Shown: positions 48,503-59,362, counted from the first letter of the stretch. The stretch is 64,000 nucleotides of DNA from Epiperipatus broadwayi (GCA_028023455.1 JAQFVV010012977.1:30001-94000); one strand, 5' to 3'. Notes: generated by a model not told the origin, from the letters alone. Numbers and translations are program-made.

Positions 48503-48582
<80 letters not shown>
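48503..48582. repeat. (TA)n microsatellite at the palindrome apex
   Basis: Uninterrupted TA run between the two family A copies. Confidence 0.95.
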
Positions 48583-48585
<3 letters not shown>

Positions 48586-48732
48586 CAACAAACCAATATT
48601 GGCATTGAGCATTCCATCACTAGATGGATGGATGAAGAGTTGGTGTGTGGAGAAGATTGAAGTCTGTCCATTAAAGTTTGAAGATTTGATAACTTAATAT
48701 AAACTGAACACTGATTATATATGTGTGTGGGA

Positions 48733-48801
48733 GATGATGATTTGGACCAACTGATGAGTGCTGGTTTAGCACGAAATGCATTTATTGGAGATTATTTATC
48801 T
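48733..48801 (+). ncRNA. Hammerhead ribozyme-like motif, family A
   Basis: CTGATGA 48751-48757; stem II GTGCTG/TAGCAC, six pairs with one wobble, loop GTT; GAAA 48773-48776; stem III TGCA-type; stem I CCAA with TTGG (48785-48788) and an outer AT-rich helix. All core bases are present; stem III is less regular than in other copies. Confidence 0.7.
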
Positions 48802-49699
48802 TATTCATGTGTGTAGTCATGTGTATTGATTATATAAGATGGAGAGGATAGCTGAAAAGCTTAAAAGTCTGGTCCAAATCCCTTTTAATTACATCTTAAA
48901 GTTCAGTACAGTATTTACAATATACTAGTACTGATTTATAAAAAGTAAAAAAAAACAAAAACAAATAATTTTAGTTTAAAAGTCAATAATTATATATCAT
49001 TATGGGTAGCAATTCCTAACTTATAACCAAGTTTGGATTGGGGAACTCTGAAGCTTAAAGTTAACAGATGAATTCATTTCTATCATGTCAGGGTTCATCC
49101 TTATCATGAATTTCCGAGGATTAAAATCATAATTTCCGAGGATTAAAATCATAATTTTTATTTAAAAATTTCACATCAATAAGATCCGCGATTAATAAAC
49201 TACAAACGCACATGCTTAGACAAATCATAAAACTGACTTATCAAAATGAAATAAATGCATAATATGAACGCACTTATTTACAATTTCATTACATATAATT
49301 ATGTTTCATTTATCTTGGATACAATACATAACATATTAATAGTTTTCATTCAAATAAAATAGTTGCGAATTATGTGTGGAAATAGTGGAATGCATATCTA
49401 TAGTGAACATCCAAGTTTATACTTTATAAATTTTATATGTATATTTTCCACATCCCTATATTTACTAGATTGCTATGTTACTGGATAAAGATAATTTACA
49501 TTAGCTGATGATGTATATATCAATTTATAGATCTAAAAAGTTTCTAAGCAAGTGTGAAATCCATTGTATCCCTGATATAAACACAACCTTATTTATTATT
49601 TAAATACAAGCATTGTATTATATATATTTTTAAACTAGCTTAAAAGTATATATACTATACATGTATTTAAATTTTTCCCATCTATGTATTTAAATGGGC

Positions 49700-50095
49700 T
49701 TAAGGTTCTACCTATGAAAGATCAGAGTGACTTGTGGTCAACCTGGGTATAACAAATTGGCAAACAAGGGCTTTGAACATGATGTCATCAGATTTTCAAT
49801 GATATAGATTGCTGAAGAGTTGGAGAGTGGAGAGGTTGAAGCTTGTCCATTAAACTTTAAAGACTTGCTATCTTAATACAAACCAAGCACTGATTACATG
49901 TGTGTAGAAGATGATAATCTGTACTAACCGATGAGTGCTGGATCAGCATGAAATAAGCATATTAGAGATCATTTATCTTTTCCACATGTATGTGGTCATG
50001 TGTATCAGTTGTATAAAATGGAATGGATGACTAAAGGAATCTTGAAAGCCTGAGTTCAAATTCTCCTTAATTAAACTTTATTTACATATGGTTTG
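49700..50095 (+). mobile_element. Family A hammerhead-SINE, full-length single copy
   Basis: About 390 bp from GATCAGAGTGACTTGTGGTC to CTGAGTTCAAATTCTCC. The ribozyme (49928-49960) has CCGATGA in place of CTGATGA, and GAAA preceded by a good GTGCTG/CAGCAT hairpin. The tail has the best B-box-like GTTCAAATTC of the family. Confidence 0.7.
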
Positions 50096-50432
50096 GTTTA
50101 AACTTTCATAAAGTGTTCAAGTATTTATTCAGTTTAATGCCTGTCCAAGTGAAGAATTTTAAACATTCAGTACTCAAACTTCTTATGAATTCCTGCTTAA
50201 TAAAGGTATTCAACTAAGTTTTAATATAACTAAATAACATTTTCTCAACCTAATATGCACTTAAGTTATGGTCTAATTAAGAAAACACATCCAAATCCCT
50301 ATATTTTTACATATTAATGAATTCAGATATCAACAACTTAAAAGAATGATAGATGCAAGTTAAATTCATTTTATTCTTGTAAGTTGTTAATATTTTAATT
50401 TGTCATTCTATATAAGGTCAAATGGTTAGTAG

Positions 50433-50575
50433 AAAAAGGATCCCTTTTTTTCAATATGTCATAGCATCAGTCAGGAGGTGAACCCACAACAATTGTCTGA
50501 AACCAAATGCTTGCTTGGAATGCGGCTGTGCTGACCTCTTGGCTGACAACGCTTGATAAAAAAAGGATCCCTTTT
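50433..50575 (-). mobile_element. Short SINE with 16-bp target site duplication
   Basis: AAAAAGGATCCCTTTT occurs at 50433-50448 and 50560-50575. The about 110 bp between read on the minus strand as a tRNA-like unit: CAGCCAAGAGGTCAGCACAG (A-box region) and GTGGGTTCACCTCC (B-box region), then a T-rich left end equal to an A-rich tail. A clean young insertion. Note that the target itself is nearly palindromic. Confidence 0.8.
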
Positions 50576-50889
50576 GTTGGCAATAATAATAATTTGGGAA
50601 TGAAATTTGAATATTTTTATATGCATTTTTTAAAATAGATCAAATCAGATGGTATTCAATTTATTACAATTACTTAAGAATGTAAGTTTTAACTTATCTA
50701 ATTCTTATAAACACATTGTAATCAAAATTTACAGAAAGGTAAAAGTTGAAATTCAAGATTTTTATAATACACTAAGCATGCTTTCATTAGATCACCACCA
50801 GAATCATAGTGCTGTATTAATTTAGTAGTTGAAAGTTATGGCTGTATATGCATGTAATTTATTATGTAAATGAGACTTAATGTATAAAT

Positions 50890-51065
50890 GCCACATTTAA
50901 ATGTTCCATTTTTTCAACAATGAAATGCATGAATCCTTTCTGTTGACTACATTTGGATCTTTTGCAATTGCCCAAGCCTCCTTATATTTTCTTTTGTTAT
51001 CATCTTTCTCAGAACAAATCATCCTCACATTAGTGGGACTGCCAATATGACCTGTAGTGAGCTTG
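50890..51065 (-). pseudogene. PLE GIY-YIG C-terminal remnant
   Basis: Minus strand reads LTTGHIGSPTNVRMICSEKD, then KYKEAWAIAKDPNVVNRKDS. The last part matches the end of PLE endonuclease domains, where an (I/R)EAxxI-x-K-P-x-x-L/VNR-x pattern is typical. Confidence 0.55.
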
Positions 51066-51112
51066 TGATTGAGGAAGATTGATTTATATTCATAATTTCA
51101 TTTTGCACTGTT

Positions 51113-51205
51113 GTATAAATATGTATGCTAGGCGATCCTCATATATCTACTTCCTCAAGATTCATTGTAATATGCAGGACTACAAAATGGAACACTGCAT
51201 GTATG
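51113..51205. repeat. Left copy of a long direct duplication flanking a palindrome
   Basis: GCTAGGCGATCCTCATATAT ... CAGGACTACAAAATGGAACA recurs at 51720-51790 with a 20-bp gap. The segment looks like part of the PLE coding sequence (minus strand, CSVPF-like). Confidence 0.7.
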
Positions 51206-51393
51206 AAAAATTCCTTTCTACTTCTTTTCCTTATTTGCAAATATATAATATACCATATACTCCTTAATTAACACTTTATAATACAATTTTAACATATGAT
51301 TTATTTCTTCTTGCTTACAGTTTCAACTATCCTGTAGTCATCATCAGAGCTACAATATTTATACATATACAATTAATACCTAACCACACACAC

Positions 51394-51426
<33 letters not shown>

Positions 51427-51719
51427 CAATACATACACATACATATACAAATATATATACACACATATTTTTAAAGTATTAAAAATTCATGGTTTAAAAT
51501 GTCATTATGGTTTTATATATATATATATCTGTATATATATTTCTATATGTATATGCATGTGTATGTATTGATATATATAAATGTATGGTTAGGTATGAAT
51601 TGTATATGTTTAAATATTGTAGCTCTGGTATGACTGCAGAGCAGTTGAAACTGTAAGCAAGAAATAAATAAATCATATGTTAAAATTGCATTGTAAAGTG
51701 TTAATGAAGGAATATATGG
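51206..51719. mobile_element. Palindrome with two outward hammerhead-like motifs inside a PLE
   Basis: About 51250-51400 and 51570-51719 are inverted repeats, from ATACCATATACTCCTTAATT to its reverse complement variant at the right end. The middle holds CA/TA repeats (51390-51560). It interrupts the minus-strand PLE at 50890-52260 and is flanked by the direct duplication. Motifs: minus CTGATGA (51347-51341), GAAA (51324-51321); plus CTGGTATGA (51625-51633), GAAA (51647-51650). Confidence 0.7.
51310..51356 (-). ncRNA. Hammerhead-like motif, PLE type
   Basis: CTGATGA, hairpin GACTA/TAGTT with loop CAGGA, GAAA, CTGTA (A-C-T-G-T self-complementary stem III with unpaired centre, then A), and GCT/AGC stem I start. 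Core bases intact, stem II one base longer on one side. Confidence 0.6.
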
Positions 51720-51790
51720 TATAAGTATGTAAGCTAGGTGATCCTCATATATTTACTTTCCCACAGGACTATAAGATGGAACACTGCATA
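51720..51790. repeat. Right copy of the long direct duplication
   Basis: Partner of 51113-51205 without the internal insertion CTCAAGATTCATTGTAATAT. Confidence 0.7.
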
Positions 51791-52260
51791 TAATTTTATA
51801 AACAACTTGAGAGGTGTGCTCTACTGGCACTTCCTTGAATTTTTAATAAGTTTTTTAGGAATGGAGGCAATCTAAAACTAATTTTATAAATGTCAGCACA
51901 TTTATTCCTTAGTTTTTTTGCAATTTTAGAGACATACGGAAAGCTTATCAATGCTTTTGGCATATAAATTAGTGTAACATTTGTTGATTGTTCTTATTAG
52001 CATATTCTGATTATATCAGAGACTTGTGAGATCATTGATATAGGCATCAAATATTGTTTTCCCTATCAGCCTCTTCTTGCATAAATTCATGTTTCTATAC
52101 AACAATCATTTGAAACCTGCATGTTTGGGTTCTAAGAGGACTCTTACTTTGAAATGAATAGCTTCTCTAATTTGAATGAGTTTTAAATTCATTTTGAAAT
52201 TGAGCTCTTGATTGTTTTTTATCTTCTATTTCTATGGTCCATTTAGAAAAAATTCATTTT
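51791..52260 (-). pseudogene. PLE RT-to-GIY-YIG linker remnant
   Basis: The minus strand reads SFPYVSKIAKKLRNKCADIY, then FRLPPFLKNLLKIQG and after a stop VVYKIICSVPSYSP. PLEs have here a PYV--IS-KL----- stretch, a F-P---L---L---K segment and the VYKI-x-C start of GIY-YIG. Together with 50890-51065 this is one PLE split by the palindrome. Confidence 0.6.
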
Positions 52261-52945
52261 CAAGATCCAACATATAATGTTAATCCATGTTTCATATGGG
52301 CATATACTCTTGTCTTTTAAAGTTGTTAATCTTGTGTTCATATTAAATCCTTAATATATATGATCAACACACCTCATGGAAATTTTATTAGACAAAGATT
52401 CTAAATATTTAGATAAAATAGTATTCTGAAATTTTGAAAGCAAAATATTGCAAATTATTTTACTTAGTTGAAGCGCTATATGTCATCCATTCTCCATTTT
52501 ATAAAATTTCACATTGCTAGTACTATTATATCCTTGTCAATCCATTCTAATACTTCTATTATAAAATCTCTTTTACTTGAATTGTAGTTAATTTACTGCA
52601 AATTATATAGGCATAACTTTCAACTGCTAAATTAATATAGCACTATGATTCTGGAAGTTGTTTGCCAAAAAAAAAATGCTTAGTGCATTATAAAAGTTTT
52701 GAATTTTAACTTTTACCTATTCATATTACTCCATTACAATGAGTTTATAAGAGTTACTTTAATTAATGAAAAGAGAAATAAATATTTAGAATAACATTTA
52801 ATTAGTGATTTGGTGTTACCCCAAGTTATTAAACGTGAATACTTGGAAAAATATAATAATCTCAAATTTACATTATAGTTGTATATATTTGCAAATTAAT
52901 TAAATTTCATTCTCCAAAGTTACTATGTCTAAATTATTTATTGTG
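52261..52945. other. AT-rich stretch, possibly further PLE sequence
   Basis: A minus-strand frame near 52180-52250 gives LKLIQIREAIHFKV, which could be another PLE tail fragment. Not resolved. Confidence 0.3.
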
Positions 52946-53793
52946 TACACCCGGGTCTCATTTTATGCGGTAGATAGGTTCCTCAGAAAATGTGCACAAA
53001 AGAAATCGCACAAAAATAGACTTAACTTACCTTGAAAAATGGGGATATGTTCTAGTAATTTTCAGAAATCATATAAAAGCAAAGCAACAAGGAAAAATGA
53101 CTTTAAAATTCGCATTCAAAAAATAAAGAAATAAAGTGTGACTAATAAAAAATTTCAAATATTTGAAAAAAATTAATACAAGACAACCTTTTTTGATTAA
53201 CTACAGTATTTAATTTTACATTTTTCATATATATTTTAAAAATTACCGCTATTTGACAATATGCCTTCGTTTGTGAACTGATAAGAAATCAGATTCATGC
53301 TGTGATGTACAACCAGAGCCACTTTCAGTCTTGTGCTGTGTTAATGGTTTTCTGTTTTTATATTAAAAAAAATGAGATCGCAATCAAAACAAAAAATTAT
53401 ACATTATCATTAGAAAGATTATTTTCAGTTTAAAAAAATCAATAAAATCTTCATTATTTATTTTAACTATCTAAAAAATTATTTCTGTTATATCTAACAA
53501 AATATGTTTTAAAAGTTAAAATTTTTTGTATATTTATTGCGATATTTTTATACGTAAGTATAATCTATTATTATTATTTACTCATTAGTATAAGTAGGTT
53601 ATTTATATTGAAGCTAAGATTCTACATACAGCTTCAGGACATATTCACATTCAATCAAAATAAGTTATTAATAATTTAAATTTCTTGATATCTAATAAAT
53701 ATAGTGAAATATGAAAGATATTAAGAAGAAATATGAATCGCATAACTTCAAAATTGCATTAAAATAATCTGCATAAAATGAGACCCAGGTGTA
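52946..53793. mobile_element. TIR DNA transposon, non-autonomous, copy 1
   Basis: Starts TACACCCGGGTCTCATTTTA and ends TAAAATGAGACCCAGGTGTA, which are terminal inverted repeats of about 20 bp with one mismatch. The TA at each end fits a TA target duplication (Tc1/mariner/pogo-like), but no transposase frame is present. The body (AGGTTCCTCAGAAAA, GCATAACTTCAAAATTGC) is shared with 62881-63979. Confidence 0.8.
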
Positions 53794-53859
53794 TTTGATT
53801 TACGATTTGCAGAAGATTGGAGAAACAATAAAGATTTTGAATGGTTTGTCTTGCAACAT

Positions 53860-54305
53860 TTATCGAAAAAGCTTGTTTAGAGCTATTAGCACACTCATTA
53901 TATTGCAAATAAAAACTGATTAAATTATATGATGTATGATTTGGTTTCCTTATTATTATAGTTTGGTTTTTAAGACTTTGGTGATGTTATTTTGCTAAGG
54001 CTATTAATATATGATGTATCTGAATTTAGTTCAGTCGCTTATGGCTATTTGAGTTAGATAACTAGATTTGAAGACATATAGATGTCTGAAAATTTCAGAT
54101 TTTCTACTTAATAATTAAGTATTCAACAATTGCTGGGCTCAAGTTTGTATTTTGGATCTAGTCACTGAATATCCTAAGGTCTCACTGATAAGAGCCATTA
54201 GCTCAAAACCGATTTGGGGTTAGGGATAATTCTAGAGATGATTTTGAATGTTTGCTTTTGCAGCATTTATTGAAAAAGCTTGTTTACAGGTATTAGCAAA
54301 CTCAT

Positions 54306-54310
<5 letters not shown>
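53860..54310 (+). mobile_element. Retrozyme-like partial tandem dimer, related to 29660-30130
   Basis: AAAAAGCTTGTTTA-x-AG(C/G)TATTAGCA at about 53868 recurs at about 54280, so the unit is about 412 bp. The interior follows 29740-30010 in order (TAAGACTTTG, GAAAATTTCAGATTTTCTAC, and the hammerhead region). The second unit runs into a TA microsatellite. Confidence 0.6.
54180..54225 (+). ncRNA. Decayed hammerhead motif
   Basis: CTGATAA (G8 changed), good stem II GAGC/GCTC, AAAA instead of GAAA, then CCGATTTGGGG. Two core losses predict inactivity. Confidence 0.45.

Positions 54311-54372
<62 letters not shown>
54311..54372. repeat. (TA)n microsatellite
   Basis: Pure TA run of about 31 units at the end of the tandem element. 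Confidence 0.95.
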
Positions 54373-54376
<4 letters not shown>

Positions 54377-54844
54377 AGTCTAATGGTTTCAAACATTTTA
54401 CACTCATAACTATGAGACTACAATCTGCAAATATTGAATTATTTCTAGTCTTCTATTAGACTAGAAATTGTTAATCCAAGTATACACTTTAATTAAAGTT
54501 TAATATATATCCATAAGAGTTAATTCAACTGCATTCACTTTTCTCCATGTATTCAATCTTAAATAAATTTATAATGTTCCATGTCTTCACATATGTGTAT
54601 CACATGAATAAAGACATCTGAAAGAAGATAAATAATCAATGAACCATTTTCAGGAAGTTTTTATTGATGCGATTACTATTCTTGAGGTGAAATGGAAAGA
54701 TTTATGTATATTTGTGTATGTGATATATAAGTATTAATTGTTTTATTAACATTAACATTTATCTCTTCATGCTTTACTGTGTGGGGTCTCCATTGATTCT
54801 ATAGTTCTTTAGCATAAATAGTTAGCAGTAACATATTACTGGAA

Positions 54845-54985
54845 TAAAAGTGTTTTTTAGAAAAGATAATAATAGAGAGAGAATTAAAATCTTAAACCAG
54901 ACTCTAAGAGATCTACCTGTAAATGTGCTTAATGTAAGATAAATTAAAATGATATGTGAACATGCAGGTGAGATTTAGAGAATAG
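54845..54985 (+). pseudogene. RTE-type LINE fragment, degenerate
   Basis: Reads RKDNNRERIKILNQTLRDLP, corresponding to RRDDNRWTIEILNWIPRD of the copy at 59745-61000. No upstream or tail sequence is clear. Confidence 0.5.
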
Positions 54986-57714
54986 AAGCTCTTGAATCTG
55001 TTAAATTGCTTTAATGTCAAGAGTCATTTAGCCCATAGTGAATCATTAAGAATTAAAACTGATGATAGATATATAAATATAATTGTTGCCTTGCATGGCT
55101 CATACAGTGGTAGAGATGGAGACTGGAATTTGAGCTTGGTGGATTGTGGCACAGTTTTGTAGTCTCCAGGGATGAACTTTTTTATAATCTCCTCAGCAAT
55201 AAGGCTATTTGACTTTTTTAAAAATACTATAGTCATTAATTAAAATATTACTAAGATTGCATTTTGTTATGTCTAGTTTTTATTATTATTTGTTATCAGC
55301 ATAGCACTTTAGTATTATTTTCAATAGGTAGTTACTTAGGATATATAACATGATAGCTAATAATTAATTTTAAAGGTAGAGAAATAAAAATGGTATTTAT
55401 ATGTTAGCTGCAAGCATTCGGGAAATATACTGTATATACTTTATGTGATATTTTGTACACATAGAAGCTGATAAAAGGCAAAAGAGTAAGCAGGTTTAAT
55501 ACCTCTTAAAGAGAACACTCAAGATAAAAATATTATTGGCTAGGTTAATCAACTATCAAGAGGGTTATGTTTTTACCTCATTTGTTTCTTCTTCCTGCTA
55601 AGAAAGAGTTAAATATTCATTTGCCAATCAATAATTGAAAAATTACCTAGCGTGTCTCTGATCTATCTGCTTGAAAACACATCTTGGAAATTATCAGTTA
55701 TCTTAAAAAATATCCAAGTTCCAATGAAAGTTAAACTCTAGTTTGTAGACATAGCATCTAGATATCCTAACCACTAAATTACAAGCTTTTATATTTATAT
55801 AATCAGCTAAAATAAAAAAAAAATATATAATAATCAAAATATTCTGGATTAAACTTTACAATGTCCAATATACCAATGTAAAAATAAATAGATAATAACT
55901 GTAGCTAGTTTATGGTAGGGTAAACTGTTGTGCAGCTGGATATAGGCTATTATTTATTATATATATATTATAACTAGACAACACCAATGAAGATAACGAT
56001 CAACAATCACAAACTGTTGTCAAGGCAACATTACGCGCGCGCGCACACACACACATATATATATTGGTATATGAAATATTGTAGAGTTTATTCCAGAATA
56101 TTTTGATTATATATATATACTTACACAACATGTTCATATAAATGGAAATATTTGGCATGTTTAGATCACCTGGAGAGAGAAGGTTCACAAAAATGTATGC
56201 AGAGTATGCAGGAAGGATGGTTGTAATGTGAAGGAATTGAAATATTCTCTGATAAGAACACCTCAGATCCTAGAAAATGTATATTTACAGTATAATAATT
56301 GGTCACCACCCACAAGTAGGTAAAAATCAATTCATATTATCTAATAGAGTGATGGAATGAAAGGTATACTGAGCTGTCAACATGGACCTTAAGGTATTTG
56401 ATACTTCTATTTTACCTGAAGAGCTAATGCAGGAATACATGCTTAATGAAAGACGATCGCCTGATTCCACTTAGTGAATTTAGTGGATGGTTGCGATGGC
56501 ATGTATAAAATATTGCCGAGATCTATCTATATATAGACGCAATGTTTTTGTTTTTTTTTAAATATAGTACAAATAATTAAATTTTCATATTTTGTTCTCA
56601 TTATAAATTATTTATTTCACCTGCTAATAAGATTTTTTTAAAAGTCTAAAATCAGAAAAATCTAAGAGAACTAAATGATTAACATCGATTCTGAGTTTAT
56701 AATCAAAGAAAGATAAGTCTCCCGAGAATACGCGGATCTTCAGCCAGTCTATAATCAGAGCAAATTACAAAATCCTTTGACCTTTATTTTTCCTTTTAAG
56801 AAGTTTCCAATATAATAAAATAGTTTTGCTAATTAAAATAAAAAAAAAAAAGTTTAATATCTTTTCACCACAATAATTGCAAATCTAATTTTAAACACAT
56901 ATCAATATAAAAACAAAACCAAAACTGTATAAAAACACACACACATAGTTACAAATTTTCTTTCAAATTTGATTATTTTTATTGAAATATTTAGAATGAC
57001 ATTTAGTGACAAATGCTATTTTAGTTTTAATGCATTCAAGGCTTGTCATTAAAAATAAAAAATAAAAAAAACGAAACAACAGAAGAGAGAGAAAAAACGT
57101 ATGCACTACAAATCAGTCGTCTTTTGAATAGTGGTGGGGGAGGACAGTAAGAAGCCAGAGCTTTATCAAAAAAAAAAGTATGACGTCTTCTTTACCTAAT
57201 AAATAAATAAATTAAAAAGCAACAGCAAAAAACATTAAATAATTAATATTCAAATATATAAATATTACAGAGAATGTTGGGGGAAATAAAATGACGAAAA
57301 ACTGTGTATGATCAATCTCAAAAATTGTGACGTCATCATTACTTAGCAGTATTAAAATATCTCTACTTGTAATTTAATTATTATTACCTTTATATCGACA
57401 ATAAAACACAAATATAAGATTCTATTGCGTGTGTTTTTTTAAATATATATATATTTGAAATATTAAAAGATTTAAAAATATTAAAATTAATAATGTTTGT
57501 TCATTATCGAATAATATTAGCGATCTTTTCTTCTTCACCACAGTTTTCACTACTCATTATCTTAATGATTTTTTTATAAGTTACAACACAATCCAACAAA
57601 TAGCTCGTGCCTCGGATTAAGTCTAGACTCATTGCTGAAAATAAACACAAAATCCAACTATACATAAATTTAAGACGATCGAAAAAATATAGAATGATTT
57701 ATTCATATATTTTT
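54986..57714. other. AT-rich stretch with minor repeats
   Basis: Around 55080-55210 is a fragment of the dispersed repeat also seen near 33465 and 43245. At 56033-56061 a (CG)n-(CA)n-(TA)n alternating purine-pyrimidine run occurs. No gene was recognised. Confidence 0.35.
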
Positions 57715-58012
57715 AGATTTTCAATGGTATGGATGGATGAAGAGTTGAGGTTGGAATAGATTGAAGTCTGTCCATTAAAGTATGAAGATTTGCTATCTTA
57801 ATATAAACTGGGCACTGATTATATATGTGTGTGGGAGATGATAATCTGGACCAACTGATGAGTGCTGGTTCAGCACGAAATATGGATATTGGTGATTATT
57901 TTTCTTTTCTACATGGGCGTGGTTATGTGTATCACTAGTATAAGAGAGTGTGGATAGTTGAAAGATGCTTGAAAATCTGTATTTAAATCCCCTATATTCA
58001 TATACACACATG
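57715..58012 (+). mobile_element. Family A hammerhead-SINE, best-preserved ribozyme
   Basis: About 300 bp: TTTCAATGGTATGGATGGAT head, GAAGTCTGTCCATTAAAG, AGCACTGATTATATATGTG-like segment, ribozyme (57840-57900), GTGTATCA...TATAAGAGAGTGTGGATAG and TCTGTATTTAAATCCCC. The tRNA-like box is altered in this copy (TTTAAATCC for GTTCAAATCC). Confidence 0.75.
57840..57900 (+). ncRNA. Hammerhead ribozyme, type I-like, family A
   Basis: CTGATGA 57855-57861; perfect six-pair stem II GTGCTG (57862-57867) with CAGCAC (57871-57876), loop GTT; GAAA 57877-57880; a short stem III region (TATGGATA, imperfect palindrome); A 57888 as cleaved base. Stem I: CCAA (57851-57854) with TTGG (57889-57892), internal loop, and ATAATC (57841-57846) with GATTAT (57894-57899). 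All invariant core bases are present. The sequence outside the core is shared with at least nine other loci here. Confidence 0.8.
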
Positions 58013-58639
58013 TAATTAGAGTTCATGAAAGTATTTAATTTTATGCTATAATGTATTTTGATTTCAAAATTGTGCTAATTTCTTTTATGCAGAGATAGTA
58101 TTTTTTATTAGTATAACAGTTTACAAACCAAATGCCCTTTGCTAGTTTATACTTAATGGATACTGTCAATTTAGACTTTTAGGTTATTATATCTCAAAAA
58201 TTAATGAAATTTGTCTGTCTTAATATCCATGGTAGTTTAAGTTGATAGAATGATAGACTTAAGCCAAAGATCTAAGAATCACGGCTCAATAATGTTATTT
58301 TTGGTGCTTGAATATCATATAACTTCATTTACTCTGACGTAGTAAATACCTTAATTGACTTCAACGAGAAGATTATAATAATCCCTTATCAACATTATTA
58401 TCAAACTAACTTATAACACATCAATTGATTTTCACAAAGTGTAGTTACATTATTTCCAGTTAAAACCTTCTAAATGGTTATCACTTCAATGAAATGCCAA
58501 GTTTATATATATATATTTTAAGTTTTAGAACTAAATAAAAATAGTTTTTAAAAGAATTTTAGTAAAATGGTAAGCATTTATTTATCACAGTTAAATGGCA
58601 GACTCAGAAAAGTTTTGCCATAAATTAATGTTAGTTCAT

Positions 58640-58940
58640 TACACCGCGATAAAAAATACGTCATTTTTGTGACATTTTTTTGGCTTAGAAAATCTAAAGT
58701 CTTGAATAAAACATGTGATCTAAATTTAACCAAATCTGAAAAAATATAAAAATTTCATTTTAAAAAATTTGTTCACATTTAATGTCATATATATATATAT
58801 TCCAGTTTTGTTACAGTTTTGTTATTATCAATGCATCATTAATCTTAACTCAATCATATCACAATCATCCATTAACATACAAATCAGACCCATCTCTCTC
58901 ACTATGGATGATGAACATTCAGCTCATATTATAATTTAAT
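58640..58940. repeat. Repeat pair member, order B-A
   Basis: Segment B (58665-58795, TTTTTTGGCTTAGAAAATCT ... AATTTGTTCACATTTAATG) is followed by segment A (58800-58940, CAATCATCCATTAACATACA ... TTTAATTTCATATAG). At 61490-61860 the same segments occur in the order A-B. Confidence 0.5.
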
Positions 58941-58944
58941 TTCA

Positions 58945-59362
58945 TATAGCTCTTACTTATGGATCTGAAGCTTGGACACTTATCAAAAGAGCTGCAGAGA
59001 CTTCAAACCACTCAATGAAGCAAGGAGAGATGCATATTAGTAATCACAAGAAGTGATTAAAAACAAAATATATGGGTGAGCAGGTGTTATTGACATGACT
59101 GAAAAAATTAAGAGACTGAAGTGGAGTTGGACTGGACATATTGTTAGAAAAGATGACAATAGATGGACAGTTGAGATCTTTAACTGGATTTTAAGAGATG
59201 ATAAAGGACCTGGAACAAGACCACATGTGAGATGGATGGATGAAATAAAGGAAGTGGGCTGGTATGATGTAAAGAAAAGAGACAGATCAGAGGAGATGAG
59301 TTGAACTTGGAGAGACCATCCTGCAGTGGATTAATAATGATTGAAAATGATGATGATGTATA
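58945..59362 (+). pseudogene. RTE-type LINE copy D, 3' end
   Basis: 5'-truncated: starts at the LTYGSETWTL region (TTATGGATCTGAAGCTTGGA) and includes an open part, MTEKIKRLKWSWTGHIVRKD and RPHVRWMDEIKEVGWYDVKK. It ends in GATGATGATG near 59350. Frameshifts occur in the first 150 bp. Confidence 0.8.

Larger units (their letters stand above)
48130..48890. mobile_element. Head-to-head pair of full-length family A hammerhead-SINEs around (TA)n
   Basis: 48130-48500 (minus) and 48583-48890 (plus) are inverted copies of about 300-370 bp. Each has the upstream segment (AGAAGATTGAAGTCTGTCCA), the ribozyme, TTGGAGATTATTTATC or a variant, and a tRNA-like tail (AAATCCCCTTTA or AAATCCCTTTTA). A run of about 40 TA units (48503-48582) forms the apex. 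Confidence 0.8.

Noticed and set aside
52095-52135. GAAACCTGCATG as another hammerhead
   Set aside because: No CUGANGA core at the right distance and no stem II; lies in PLE coding remnants.
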